Shown: positions 1 to 9,616 of the stretch, in pieces
Layout: each line of letters opens with the position of its first letter
Position numbering within the stretch: the first letter of the stretch is position 1
From: Symsagittifera roscoffensis
Taxonomy: Eukaryota; Xenacoelomorpha; Acoela; Convolutidae
Length of the DNA stretch: 64,000 bases
Assembly: GCF_963678635.1 (NCBI RefSeq)
Contig: NC_087065.1
Location: forward strand, 10,749,579 to 10,813,578
Direction: 5' to 3'
Notes under the pieces: model-generated
The model's input: only the letters and a program-made list of their open reading frames with translations
Told to the model about the DNA's origin: nothing
The model's database searches: none
Made by a program: the position numbers and the translations under genes

Positions 1-342
1 ATGCACACGCTAAAGAGAACCAGCAAGCGTGGCTTTCCAGGTAGGCCGCTGCCGGACCAATGCCCTCGATATCCACCGATAAGGAGGATGTTATTGGGAG
101 TCACATCTCCCATCATTGCCCCTCGCATCGGAGCAGCTCGCGACGCAGAGAAGAGAATGTTGAAGTGGAGTGAAGGGATGGAGCCGCGCTTCATCGGCTG
201 GAATGTTGCAGCCGCGCACACGTTTGACTTCTCACTTCCTGATGCTTGGAGTAGGAAAAAGATCAAGGTGCTACCCTTAGGAGACCAGAGGTCTCAGCCG
301 AAATGTGGACTGAAGTGTATTCTCCCACAGATGATTGGTTAA
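1..342 (+). CDS. Unrecognised ORF, probably the 3' part of a longer frame
   Basis: An open frame of 113 codons starts at base 1 and probably continues from upstream, so the true start is unknown. It is GC-richer than the rest of the window and is rich in Arg, Pro and Lys. I see no known motif. It overlaps the next frame, which starts at 303, by 40 bases. That next frame is already open from 255, so the two could be one gene shifted between frames, or two overlapping genes of a compact mobile element. The function is unknown. Its compositional match to 303-4346 is the main reason to treat it as coding. Confidence 0.4.
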   Translation: MHTLKRTSKRGFPGRPLPDQCPRYPPIRRMLLGVTSPIIAPRIGAARDAEKRMLKWSEGMEPRFIGWNVAAAHTFDFSLPDAWSRKKIKVLPLGDQRSQPKCGLKCILPQMIG

Positions 343-1100
343 GACTGAAGTGGTCAGGAGAAGTGAAAGTAGTGATGATGGAAGTGGCAAAGGAGAGCAT
401 GGGAGGCTCGTATATAACAGTAGAGGACCTGGCACCACATGGCGAGGAGTCTGTGGAATTCCTGGTGAATGATGAGTTGTTTTATCATGCAGGAGACATG
501 ACCGTACCGGCTCGGCCGGACTCGGGCATAGACTCACAACAAGGACCTTCCGGACCCAGGCCAAAACCTGATGCAGGTGATGATGAATTGATGGATCAGG
601 ACGATGACGACGACATCGAGGGAAAGACGGGAAAACCGGGTGAGACGGATCTGGGAGCGTTAGAGAGAGACTTGCTAGAATACCGGTTTAGTGAAGACGA
701 CGATGGGGAAGTCGATGGTAGTCTATTGCTAATGACGCCATCGTCTTTCATGTCCCCTACAAAGGAGGCGTCGGCCGACTTATCCCCGATAGACCCAATA
801 AGCCAGGCGAGAGAATGCCGAAGCAGGGATCCGCAGAAATTGCTCCATGAGTCACCAAGGAGGAGAAAAATCGAAGAATCAATGAGGGTATCCTTCCTGA
901 GCACGCTGCCGGAAGAGGAATGGGAGAGATATCAAAGTGAGTTAGAAGGCAAGACAGGGACAACCTGGAGCCGAGTGAATTTCATGGAAAGATCATGGGA
1001 CGTGATGCGACGATATGGGACGCAGTCCATAATGAAGGTGGGATTGAACCAACCCATCATGCGTGAGGTCTTGGAGAAAATAGTGAACTCCATGAAGTAG
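303..1100 (+). CDS. Unrecognised acidic protein, N-terminal part of a long frame ending at an in-frame TAG
   Basis: 265 codons, ATG at 303, stop TAG at 1098-1100. The middle is strongly acidic: a run of Asp/Glu around residues 90-105 (MDQDDDDDIEG), then more Asp/Glu near residue 135. The last 60 residues look folded, with many Trp, Arg and Met. The frame stays open in the same register straight through the TAG and joins the 1040-codon frame that follows. The TAG is therefore either a leaky stop or a single mutation in one roughly 1348-residue protein. It has no intron, no signal peptide and no recognised domain. Base composition differs from the AT-rich surroundings, as expected of a mobile or virus-derived gene. 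I do not assign a function. Confidence 0.5.
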   Translation: MWTEVYSPTDDWLRLKWSGEVKVVMMEVAKESMGGSYITVEDLAPHGEESVEFLVNDELFYHAGDMTVPARPDSGIDSQQGPSGPRPKPDAGDDELMDQDDDDDIEGKTGKPGETDLGALERDLLEYRFSEDDDGEVDGSLLLMTPSSFMSPTKEASADLSPIDPISQARECRSRDPQKLLHESPRRRKIEESMRVSFLSTLPEEEWERYQSELEGKTGTTWSRVNFMERSWDVMRRYGTQSIMKVGLNQPIMREVLEKIVNSMK

Positions 1101-4100
1101 GATGTTCTGACCGAGTCAGTAACAGAAGACAGTGCCGATGATCAGCAGGTTGCAAAGAAATTACCTGTCAGACGAGCCAGGAAGGGGCTGAAGCGACTAA
1201 AAGGGAAAACAGGAAGTCGAGCCATGAACCCGAGAGTGGTGAAGTCGAGAGCCAGCGCAGTGGTGACCTCTCTAACGAGCGCAGGTCGTTCAGGCGAGAG
1301 CGGGCAAGGAGATAGTGCAACGCTGACAGGGGGAGAAAAAGAGAATCTGATACCCCCTATGCTCTTGGCAGGTCTGACCACGACTGCCGTAAGATCAAAG
1401 AAAACAGCACGGACCCTGGCAGACACTAAATTAGAGATGGAGATCATCAGTCAATGTGGATCCGGAGGACTTGAAGATTACAGGCCCTCGCGGACCAACA
1501 TAGCCAAGCTGAAGCTGGAAGGACAACTCGACGTGGTCGAGTACAGTCGAGTCACTGTGCCGGAATCAGTCCACATGGGAGATCCAGCAGGAGGTTATGT
1601 GGAGATGTTGAAAGCGAGAAACTCAGCGAGAGGGCACCTGATAGCTTGGAGCGAGAAGCGAGCCATGCAGGAATATCTGAAAGAGCTCACGGAGAATTCA
1701 AACTTAAATCGAAAAGAATACGGCACGGTAATGTCCTCTGAAGCGAACGAAATTGGGTTGGAAAAGCTACTAGAAATCTCCTGGAGGGCGGCCCTCCAGA
1801 GATACTTCGACGAGTCGATGCATGCACCTGCTAGGGTGGCAGCATACCTGGCTCATCCTTGCATGAGAACTGATCTGCAAGTACGGTTGGCTTGGTGCTT
1901 GATGGGCATCAAGAGGGCGGAGTATGAAGCCAGTAATGATTCGAAATCACGGGAACAGGAGCTGGAGTTGATGGAAGCTCTGCGAGCGTTGATTTCTAAA
2001 GACGATTCTGCGATAGCATGGGCTAAGCGTAAGGATGCCCTTTGCTTTGTCAGGTTCGTGGTGGATCGTATCCCCACTCCTGTTTTGGGAGAATGTATAA
2101 GGATCATTCGGCAAAAGGGAGTTGATTGCGAAAGGAACTTCCTTAGGGCACTCCTGGAACTGTATCAGGACATGCCGTTGACTGTACCAAACAAGGAGTC
2201 GAATGACATGAAGAGCTATCGCAAGTTGGAAGAGGTGAGAAGATATTCCAACAAAGAATTGAAAGTGAGCCGGGAGTTGATTGAAGCTGTCAAAGGACAA
2301 AAAGAGTTTGCAACACTAGGGAAACTGAAGTCGTTCCAATATGTGTCTGGCATACCGGGGATGGCGTATAATCCCTTCGTGAATGAAGAAGCCAGGGAAG
2401 CGTACTTCGACTATGAGCAAGTCATAGAACTCAATTTCTGGGTTGAACGTATTAAAGAAACTGGAATGCTGATGGTGGAACAACCCAAGCTGGGTATTAT
2501 CTTGGAAGAACGAGTGGTCGAACCCTCGGTTCCCGAGCTAAAGGGGCAAGTGAGTTTTGATTGTGGTTCTTGGGACGGTCCCTTGAAAACCAGTCTAGTG
2601 ACGATGTGGGAACTCATGAAGCCTTCTTGGTGTCCTCATCCTAACGCCTGTTTAATCTGGGACATGACGGCGGATATCACGTTAGACCTAGATGATGACG
2701 CGAGTTTGCATGATCTGGCCATGATACATCATCTGCTGGCCATGAAGCGGCAGAGCAACCCATCCACGGAGCTGTCCGAGGAAGGTCCATCGAGCAATTG
2801 GTTGAAGCAAGGCACATGCTTGGCTCAACATAGTGGGATGGAAGGACATGTTTGTAACCTGGGACACTGCCTAGTTACGCTGAGCGAGCAGCATCGGCAA
2901 CTGGCACGATTGTACGGAAGATTGAGCATGTCGGATAAGAGTGGCATGGAGTTGGTCGCGGACTGTCATGGGGTGACGGATGTAAACTTGATCACAGCCT
3001 TGGGATTTTGTAGCATGACGAGTTCGATTGAATCGCTTGAGCGCCTGGAGCGTGCCCATGAGCTAGTGACGTCCCTCAGTGTGGAAGTATTCCCTGGAGC
3101 ATTGCAAACGGAGCAGAAGATCGGAGGCTGGAGAGAAGCTCTGGAGAACGAGATGAATCTGAAAGATAGTGAGGCCTATCATAAACCGACTGGTTCAAGA
3201 TATCTGGTGGGTTCAAGCTCCGCACCATATTGCAGTAGTAGATATCCTACACACATGGTGGTGATGGATTTAAGGACACAGCAGGTGTTGATTGACCAAC
3301 TTTTCTCTGTGCCAAAGTGCGTGAGGTTGGCCAGAATGTCGGAGAGGTCATATGATTTATTGGCGAAGATCTTTCGGGCAGTTCCGAAGAGATCTGAAGG
3401 CGAGTTACAAGACGTAGTGGGTGAAGAGTTTCTGAGATTAAATGAAGGCAATGTGAGTGAGTTCCAGAAACAGAAAGCGAGTGGAGCGTTACCCACTGAA
3501 TTCCCCACCATAGAAGAGAAAGATGACTCACACAGAATTCTGATGGAGGTGGAACCGTTGCTGGGAGCCTCAGGGTATCGGACCCGAAGGAACATAGTGA
3601 GAACCCATGGGGAGTATCCTTGCCACTGCTTGGCGCAGACGTTGTGGTACCCCAAACGCGGGAATCTGATGCTAGTATGGGACGTGGAGGAGTTGTACTC
3701 TACGGGGTTGCCCGATCAGAATCAACAGGTGTCAATCGTGGTGGTTAGTGCCATGCTGGCAGTGAGATGGCTGGAGGCTAACGCGGACACAAGTGAACAG
3801 GAGACGGCCGTGCCGACTCCTGAGCAGCTGAGCAACGTGAAGATGAGTCATGAATTGGATCTTTTCAGAACCACCTGCAAGGTTCTGAGAATACCTAAAG
3901 CCATTGAAAGAATATGGTCAAGGCAAAGATTGATGCCTTGGTTCCGTGCAGTGATGACATCATGGATGTATGAACGCGCGAAGCGTCACATGTCGAGGAA
4001 CACGGAAGCCTATCAATCTTTCCAGCTAGATATAGGACCAGGAGCCTATAAGAGAGCATTCCTGACGCACAGAAACGCGGTCACTACGGCGGTGAAGCGA

Positions 4101-4346
4101 GTAGCTGGAGCGCCTTGTGTAACTGAAGATGAGAAGAAAGAGGTCTTAAGAGCTGACCTAGAACTTGTCCTAGGTTTTGCAACAGCTTTTGCAGGAACCG
4201 GGAGCAAAAGGTTAATGTTGACTTGCTACCTTGTTGCAAACCGAGGCTGTTGGAACAGGAGAGTTGGGGCACGGCCCGCAACTCCATGGACATGCTGGAG
4301 AAAGTATTGGAAGACAGCGAAGCTGAAGATCAAGATGGAGAAGTGA
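1101..4346 (+). CDS. Unrecognised large protein continuing the same frame past the TAG (first ATG at 1224)
   Basis: The frame is open from 1101; its first ATG is at 1224, giving 1040 residues. The stretch 1101-1223 codes a basic segment (RRARKGLKRLKGK) that would link the acidic N-terminal part to this body. The body is long and mixed in character, with helical segments rich in Leu, Glu and Arg. It has no signal peptide and no convincing membrane span. I see no zinc knuckle, protease DTG, YxDD polymerase motif, integrase HHCC or DDE array. The last 45 codons look out of frame: from about 4200 the next frame reads an acidic helical tail ending EDQDGEVME with a stop near 4352, so a small frameshift is likely. 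A purine tract follows within 15 bases. I infer a structural protein of a mobile or virus-like element; a host intronless gene is the alternative. Confidence 0.5.
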   Translation, partial: DVLTESVTEDSADDQQVAKKLPVRRARKGLKRLKGKTGSRAMNPRVVKSRASAVVTSLTSAGRSGESGQGDSATLTGGEKENLIPPMLLAGLTTTAVRSKKTARTLADTKLEMEIISQCGSGGLEDYRPSRTNIAKLKLEGQLDVVEYSRVTVPESVHMGDPAGGYVEMLKARNSARGHLIAWSEKRAMQEYLKELTENSNLNRKEYGTVMSSEANEIGLEKLLEISWRAALQRYFDESMHAPARVAAYLAHPCMRTDLQVRLAWCLMGIKRAEYEASNDSKSREQELELMEALRALISKDDSAIAWAKRKDALCFVRFVVDRIPTPVLGECIRIIRQKGVDCERNFLRALLELYQDMPLTVPNKESNDMKSYRKLEEVRRYSNKELKVSRELIEAVKGQKEFATLGKLKSFQYVSGIPGMAYNPFVNEEAREAYFDYEQVIELNFWVERIKETGMLMVEQPKLGIILEERVVEPSVPELKGQVSFDCGSWDGPLKTSLVTMWELMKPSWCPHPNACLIWDMTADITLDLDDDASLHDLAMIHHLLAMKRQSNPSTELSEEGPSSNWLKQGTCLAQHSGMEGHVCNLGHCLVTLSEQHRQLARLYGRLSMSDKSGMELVADCHGVTDVNLITALGFCSMTSSIESLERLERAHELVTSLSVEVFPGALQTEQKIGGWREALENEMNLKDSEAYHKPTGSRYLVGSSSAPYCSSRYPTHMVVMDLRTQQVLIDQLFSVPKCVRLARMSERSYDLLAKIFRAVPKRSEGELQDVVGEEFLRLNEGNVSEFQKQKASGALPTEFPTIEEKDDSHRILMEVEPLLGASGYRTRRNIVRTHGEYPCHCLAQTLWYPKRGNLMLVWDVEELYSTGLPDQNQQVSIVVVSAMLAVRWLEANADTSEQETAVPTPEQLSNVKMSHELDLFRTTCKVLRIPKAIERIWSRQRLMPWFRAVMTSWMYERAKRHMSRNTEAYQSFQLDIGPGAYKRAFLTHRNAVTTAVKRVAGAPCVTEDEKKEVLRADLELVLGFATAFAGTGSKRLMLTCYLVANRGCWNRRVGARPATPWTCWRKYWKTAKLKIKMEK

Positions 4347-4357
4347 TGGAATGAAGA

Positions 4358-4389
4358 TGAACAAAGAAGAGAAGAGAAGGAGAAAAAAC
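4358..4389 (+). other. Long polypurine tract just after the large ORF
   Basis: A nearly pure A/G run (GAAGAGAAGAGAAGGAG then AAAAAA) starts about a dozen bases after the stop of the large frame. In LTR retroelements such a tract sits exactly between the last gene and the 3' LTR and primes plus-strand DNA. No second LTR copy is visible in this window to confirm it, so the role is inferred. Confidence 0.3.
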
Positions 4390-5600
4390 TTGATTGTCTT
4401 TATGTGCTAAAACTAAAACCAATCAACCAAGTTTTGATTATTGAACTTGTGAAACTTTTTGTTTTGATTTAGTTTGGTCAAACCAAACTTTGAAAATTGT
4501 TAAATTGTTGAAAAAGAAATTTTAGTTATGACTATTTATTTATGTATATATAGAACATAGGTGAGTATATTTACCTATTTAAACACGATTGAAGTTTTTA
4601 ACCTGTGTAAGACACAATTTCACTGTGTGGCGACATGGTAAGTTTGAGTAAACTCGCTCGAGAAGGGTGGGTAACTCAATAACTTTCCTAGCCACAGAGT
4701 TTCTTAGTTTTAATATTGAAAGGACCGCATAAATAACTGATTATACTTGGTGAGTGACGTTAAGTTAATTTTAACAGGTGCGTGGCCGTGCCACGTCCCA
4801 ACTTTTTAATCACAAAGAGCGAAAAGAAATTTTATGGCAAGACGACGTAAGTAGTCAGAAAAGAAATTTTATCTAGGACACTCCTCATGGTGCAAATGTT
4901 GTGAAAATGTTAAAAGGCAGTGAGATGTAGTACGATGCCATTTGTGAACACGTAGTGAGTTGAGGTGGGGTAGATAAATTTCATTTTCTTATGCGATTTG
5001 TAAGATTGATTACAGAAAACTGGATAACTACTTGACGATAACCCGGTGTTATGCGATCAATAGGGACATTGATGGGGACTGTCCGGGGAGTATGTGCCAT
5101 TCTGCCAGATGGCACAGCGCAACCTTCCGACGAAGCACGAATCAGAGAGAAAAGGCCTTAACAGCAAAAAAGTGCTTGAAAGGAGGGTCAGAATATTCTG
5201 GAATATTTATTTTTAAAAATTCGATTTTCAAGTTGATATTTCTCAGAAATACGAAAAACGGCCATTTTGAGCCAAAAAAGTGACGAAAATAAGAACAACG
5301 ACAAATATTGTGAAAAACAGTCGTACAAGAGACGGAAAATACGAAGCCTCTTATCGTGGCAGCAATGCACGATAAGACCCTTATCAGCAGATATTAGTGG
5401 AGAAGGAAGCTTCAGTGGGGAAGGAGTATTCCACGGAACCCTCCCGGGACGCAAATTAGGAGAAAAAAGAGCGTTATCGCTGGAATATCACGGGAGCGGA
5501 GGCTTGGTCCCCCAGAGACTGTTTATGTGAAGGGACTGTATAAAGCTGACTGTATAGCTACTTGGATGTCGTGAAACTTTAAATTAACACCGGTGTAACT
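4390..5600. other. Non-coding stretch after the large ORF, with small hairpins
   Basis: No convincing gene here. I see an inverted repeat AGTTTGG/CCAAACT near 4470, a perfect 6-bp hairpin CGTGGC-CGT-GCCACG near 4785, and a 7+4-bp hairpin TGTGCCA...TGGCACA at about 5095-5118. If the purine tract is a real PPT, this is where a 3' LTR would lie, but its partner would be outside the window. The ORFs at 5032-5530 look like chance frames. Confidence 0.3.
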
Positions 5601-6347
5601 TGATATTTTAGAATATGAGTAGCTAGAAAGAGGAAAGGGTCAATCCATCTCCAATGGATTTAATGTAGAACTGTCACACAAAAACATATTAAAATAGGTT
5701 GTTCGAGCCGTGTTTTTAATGACAATCACGTAGTCTGAGGATCCGAGACTCAGCTATGTGGTTGTGTTCGCATGTAAACGAAAGCTGATCAAAAGTCGTT
5801 TGACTGATGGCCTAAAAATGGTAACTTTTTACTTTGCCCTAAACAGACCAGAAAATCAACTGGCAAGGTCGAGACGGTGAAAAACGAGTAGGATTAAGGT
5901 AACTGACGCCTGCCAGTCGTTAATAGGTACTTTTTCTACGCTCCGTCGCTGTGTAGTATTTGGGCGAATGTTACAGCAATTCGATACTCTAATTTTAACT
6001 AAGACAACAATTCGATGCAGTAACTGGCAACATTAATTGCTAAAACAAATGGCGTATCACTTTTCTCGGTCCAACCCTTGAAAAAAAGTCTCGCCAGAAA
6101 TGGTTCTACCTCTACCTTTGGTTTCCTCCCGTCGAATACGATTGCCAAGAAAATCAAATAGTTGCCATCTAAACAGTTTTTCTGAAATTTGACTATATTA
6201 TAGTATGGCTGATATAATCGGAAGCCTTGCAATATCAAGGAAGACTATGTTCGACTTTTCATTTCAATAAATAATACACAGTCTCGAAGTTCCGAGAAAT
6301 GAGTCACAGTCGAATGGTTTCTGTGGAAATCATGTTGGACAACCTTA
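5601..6347. other. No gene recognised
   Basis: An AT-rich spacer. Short frames on both strands have no recognisable motif. Confidence 0.4.
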
Positions 6348-6355
6348 ATCTCCTT

Positions 6356-6661
6356 CAGGGCGGATTTGAGGGGGAGGCCGGAAGCGGACATCCCTTCTCA
6401 TGGATTGGACCCCCTCACCAACCAAAGGGTCCCCCTTTGGTATTGATTTGTGACATCCATTTTAGTCCGACCAATTCTAAAATTTTTCTAAAGGTGCCTT
6501 TGATTCCAATATATGCTACTTTTTAAGGGGAGCGCGCGCCAAAAAAAAACTAAATTTTTAGTCAAAATAGAGTCTTTAGAGTGTTCTGGCAGCGCTCTGA
6601 AAATGAATTTGGTCGACCTAAAAAGTCGACAAAATTTTTGAAATTTCTAGATCCACCCCTG
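6356..6661. mobile_element. Non-autonomous hAT-like MITE (306 bp) with perfect 8-bp target duplication
   Basis: Left end CAGGGCGGATTTGAGG, right end CTAGATCCACCCCTG. These are imperfect inverted ends of the CAGGGGCGGAT type typical of hAT elements. The flanking 8-mers are identical: atctcctt at 6348-6355 and at 6662-6669. It contains no transposase. The interior shares blocks (agggtcccccttt, gagcgcgcgcc, gtcgacaaaat) with the relics at 23267, 37245, 38802 and 43473. It lies 169 bp upstream of the transporter ATG. Confidence 0.8.
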
Positions 6662-6830
6662 ATCTCCTTCAGACCGTTTTGGGAGAGTTGAAGGTTAGAT
6701 TTTAGGCTAACCGAAAACAAAACAACTTTCTGTTTACTATTATTAAATAGAAGTTGCAACGACTGTTTACCATGATGTTTTGAACATTCTAAATGGTCAG
6801 GCCTTGAAAGCATTATTCATATGACTAAAA

Positions 6831-7054
6831 ATGAACAGCAAAATCCAACAATCTCGCCTAAGTTCGACTGAAAAAACTGCAGACTATGGTGCTGTGGAAT
6901 CTAAACAGGAATCGAGAGAAGGAACTGCGACGACCAAAAGTGGCCGTGTTTACACTTCTTCGGAAATCATTTCGTCTCTCGGTTTTGGTTCTACTCAGCT
7001 GATTTTCATCTCAATTTTATCTTTGGGATTCATCACTCAGGCGCTCTTCCATTT
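6831..7054 (+). CDS. MFS transporter exon 1
   Basis: ATG at 6831 is the first in frame. It codes the Ser/Glu-rich N-tail and TM1 (GFGSTQLIFISILSLGF). The GT donor at 7055 leaves phase 2 and matches an acceptor at 7201. A GC donor after CAG at 7040 is the alternative. Confidence 0.6.
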
Positions 7055-9568
7055 GTGAACATTGCTAAATAATTCAAATATCTGACCATTTTTTATAATT
7101 TGAATCATTCATTTAAGTTACAAAAAGGAAGCTTTTTAAAAATTTAATTGAAATCAAAAGCGAGTAAACCGAATTATGTTTTTTTCCAAATTTTCACTTA
7201 GTATTGGTTTAGATCTCGAAAAAAATGCATGGAAAAGGGGCCTTGATCTTCAGTATGGACTAGTATCGATGATGCCCTACCTGTCCACTAGATTATACGT
7301 GGACCTAAATCTCACCCCTATTCTGGAGTCACTCCTGGGAGTCGCCTCTTATGGTGGCATTGCAATCAGGGTCGTCTTTCTTTACCAACTATTGGTTAAG
7401 AAAAGTATAAGGCGTCAGGAAAATCTAGTTTTGTGCAAATTTGTTTGCTCAAAAGTTTTTTTTTGTTTTAACCGGGAGAGGATCTTAAATTCTTGAAAAT
7501 CACTTTGAATTAACAGCTTAAATATTGTGACATATTCTAGTCAAATAATCTAGTCAAATAAATTATGATCCACAAGCTAAAATTTTTCATCGTTTTTTTC
7601 TCGACAATAAACTAGTTTTTCCGATATTTTGCATTTCAGTCTAAATTACAAATAAAAGAGCTTTAATGTGATATTTTAACCAATTTGGTGCTGTACATCA
7701 TTGTGTCAACTAATTTTTCGTGATGAAAAACCACCCGAATAGAAAATCTTTCTTTCCTTAGTTTACTGGAAAAAAAACATTAACAAGAAATTTTATAATG
7801 TTTTTCAAACTTTGACCATCTGATTTTGTTTTTGCAGAAAAAAATTGCTCAACTGATAATACGGTTCAGCTGATAAAAATTCTGCGAAAAATCAACTTTT
7901 TTCCCCTTGACCAACCCGATTGCCATGATTGTCAGTTACCCGCTGTGGGGCTTGGTGTCCGACCGGTGGGGGAGGAAGAAGTCGACTCTCTTGGCCTCCC
8001 TTTGGATCAGCACCTGGAGTCTGCTATGCTGTGTGGCCCCTTCAGTCACGTGGCTCATTGCATTTAGACTGTTCTATTCCTTAGCCGGAGGTTAGTATTA
8101 CCATACACATTTAGGCTCTTTTTCTTCCCCCCCTTTCCCCCCCCCCCCTGGTACTACGAGGGGTTTTACCCAAGGTTAAGTATGAAGACCAAATGTTTTT
8201 GTCATGGCCTAATTAGTCAGCATGACAATTTTTTGTTACAATGGGACAATCAAAACAGTAAGTTACTACAAAAATTTCGCAGGTGGGGGAAAAGGAAAAA
8301 AAGCCCACTTTTGCTGTTATTTACAACCCACGCGTGGTAATTTGTGTACAACCTCCCGCATATGCAATCGTTAACTATTTGATAAAAGTAAAGCCTTGCA
8401 GAAAAAAGCGAAATCGTTTCTAATAGCGAAATAGTTTAAATTAAATTTAAATCTAGTTTGTCTCGTTTAACTTTAAATCTGGTTTTTTTTCATACAAATT
8501 TAACAGTTTTACCGAACTTGTAAACTTTTCATAGGAGCAGTCAACCTGCTGATGCCTTATAGCTACGAAGTCCTGAGCACGAAGCACCAGTGGCTCGGAT
8601 TCACTGTCATCTACAATGTCTCCTCCGCCATCGGAAATGCCACCCCGATTATCGCAGCCTTGGTCTTCCTGACAGGCGAAACCTCTTCTTACAGTTGGAA
8701 ACTTTACTTTTTATCAATGACTGTCCCCGTTCTTATATTCATGCTCATAGCTCTTTTATTCTTGCATGAGTCACCTCGCTTTTTAATCTCCAAAGGAAAG
8801 ACGGAAGCTTCGGCCAAAGTTCTCAGAAAAATTGCTGGTACAAAAAATAATCGCCTGCCGGAAAGCTTTACTTTAGTTCCAGAAATCGAAATGGCTTCAA
8901 GAAAAGATCAAGACAATGGTTTGACGCTGATGCAAAAATACAAACTAGTTTTCAGAAACCGGCAAATTTTACTTTCGTTGATATGTATAGTTGCAATGGG
9001 AATAGCGGCGAGATTCATTTTCTACGGAATGAATTTTGTCAAAACTGAGCTCGTGTTCATGCAAGGTCAATCGGGGTCAAATTATTGCGCCAGCAGTTTA
9101 AAGAATACTTACAACCTCGAAATTGAAAACTACCTTCAGCTCTTGTATTACCAAATCGTTTCAGACGCTGTCGGAATTGTGGGCTCAATTTTTGTGCTCA
9201 AATTGAATTTCAGCTTGAAAAAAGTAACCATGACTTGTTTCACTTTCTGTATCATATTAACCGCTGTTCTTTATTTTTGTCCTCCATCGTGGATGGCCTT
9301 GGGTATTTTCTCTCTCATTCAAATTTTGGGTATCAGTATCAACATCAAAATGTGGCTCAGTTTGTCGGGGTTACTGCCAACTAATATCAGAAGCAGTCTT
9401 TTTGGACTATGTTCGTTCCTAATGTGCTTGCCCCTTCCGATCGGTCCATACTTTATTCAAGTGCTGTCTAAGGTGTCACAGCATTTAGTTACTTCAGTGT
9501 GTATGGCTTTCATGGCCTGTGGGTTTATGGGATCTGTACTTGTTCCGAAGAAGATCTATGCCAACTGA
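6831..9568 (+). CDS. SV2/SVOP-like major facilitator superfamily transporter (four-exon model)
   Basis: A predicted multi-pass membrane carrier, about 526 residues. Exons: 6831-7054, 7202-7369, 7936-8090, 8535-9568; stop at the end of exon 4. The N-tail is cytosolic and Ser/Glu-rich. Next come the SVOP-type opening GFGSTQ and TM1. The TM2-3 loop carries the MFS signature GLVSDRWGRKKS (exon 3). Exon 4 has the central LHESPRFLISKGKTEA motif that follows TM6 in the SV2/SVOP and SLC22 groups, an extended loop with two Cys, and the last TM helices. The family moves organic ions or acts in vesicles; the substrate here is unknown. Length fits the family. The exon 3-4 junction is canonical GT-AG (LAG|GAVNL). 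The exon 2-3 junction needs a non-GT donor (see findings). Exon 1-2 has two options: GT-AG 7054|7202, or a GC donor at 7040 with acceptor at 7254. A hAT MITE lies just upstream. Confidence 0.8.
7202..7369 (+). CDS. MFS transporter exon 2
   Basis: It codes the first extracellular loop and TM2 up to VASYGGIAI. The acceptor TTTTCACTTAG ends at 7201; a second, TTGATCTTCAG, ends at 7253. The 3' edge is inferred from alignment of GGIAIS-YPLWG to the SVOP TM2. No GT donor fits the phase there. Confidence 0.5.
7936..8090 (+). CDS. MFS transporter exon 3
   Basis: It starts after a pyrimidine-rich acceptor ending GTCAG at 7935. It codes YPLWGLVSDRWGRKKS, the family's loop 2-3 motif A, plus TM3. The donor GAG|GTTAGT at 8091 is canonical and leaves phase 1. 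Confidence 0.8.
8105..8152. repeat. C-rich low-complexity run in the transporter intron
   Basis: A run of T and C ending in a poly-C tract of about 12 bases, just inside the third intron. Confidence 0.6.
8535..9568 (+). CDS. MFS transporter exon 4 (terminal)
   Basis: The acceptor TTTTCATAG ends at 8534. The exon runs 344 codons to a TGA at 9566-9568. It codes the TM4-6 bundle, the central ESPRFLISKGK motif, and the C-terminal six helices. It is intact, with no internal stop. Confidence 0.85.
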
Positions 9569-9616
9569 TTTTGGTTTTATAGCAAAGTTTTTTCTGTATA
9601 CTTGTTCATTTTTTGT

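Noticed and set aside
277-4293. Minus-strand ORFs within 277-4293
   Set aside because: They are shadows of the long plus-strand frame; short, with no motif.
5032-5530. Two plus-strand ORFs after the large frame
   Set aside because: Composition is non-coding and there is no motif or conserved context.
7907-7935. Start of translation at TTG 7907 in the transporter
   Set aside because: This is an exon interior or intron end; the protein alignment joins exon 2 to TAC at about 7937.
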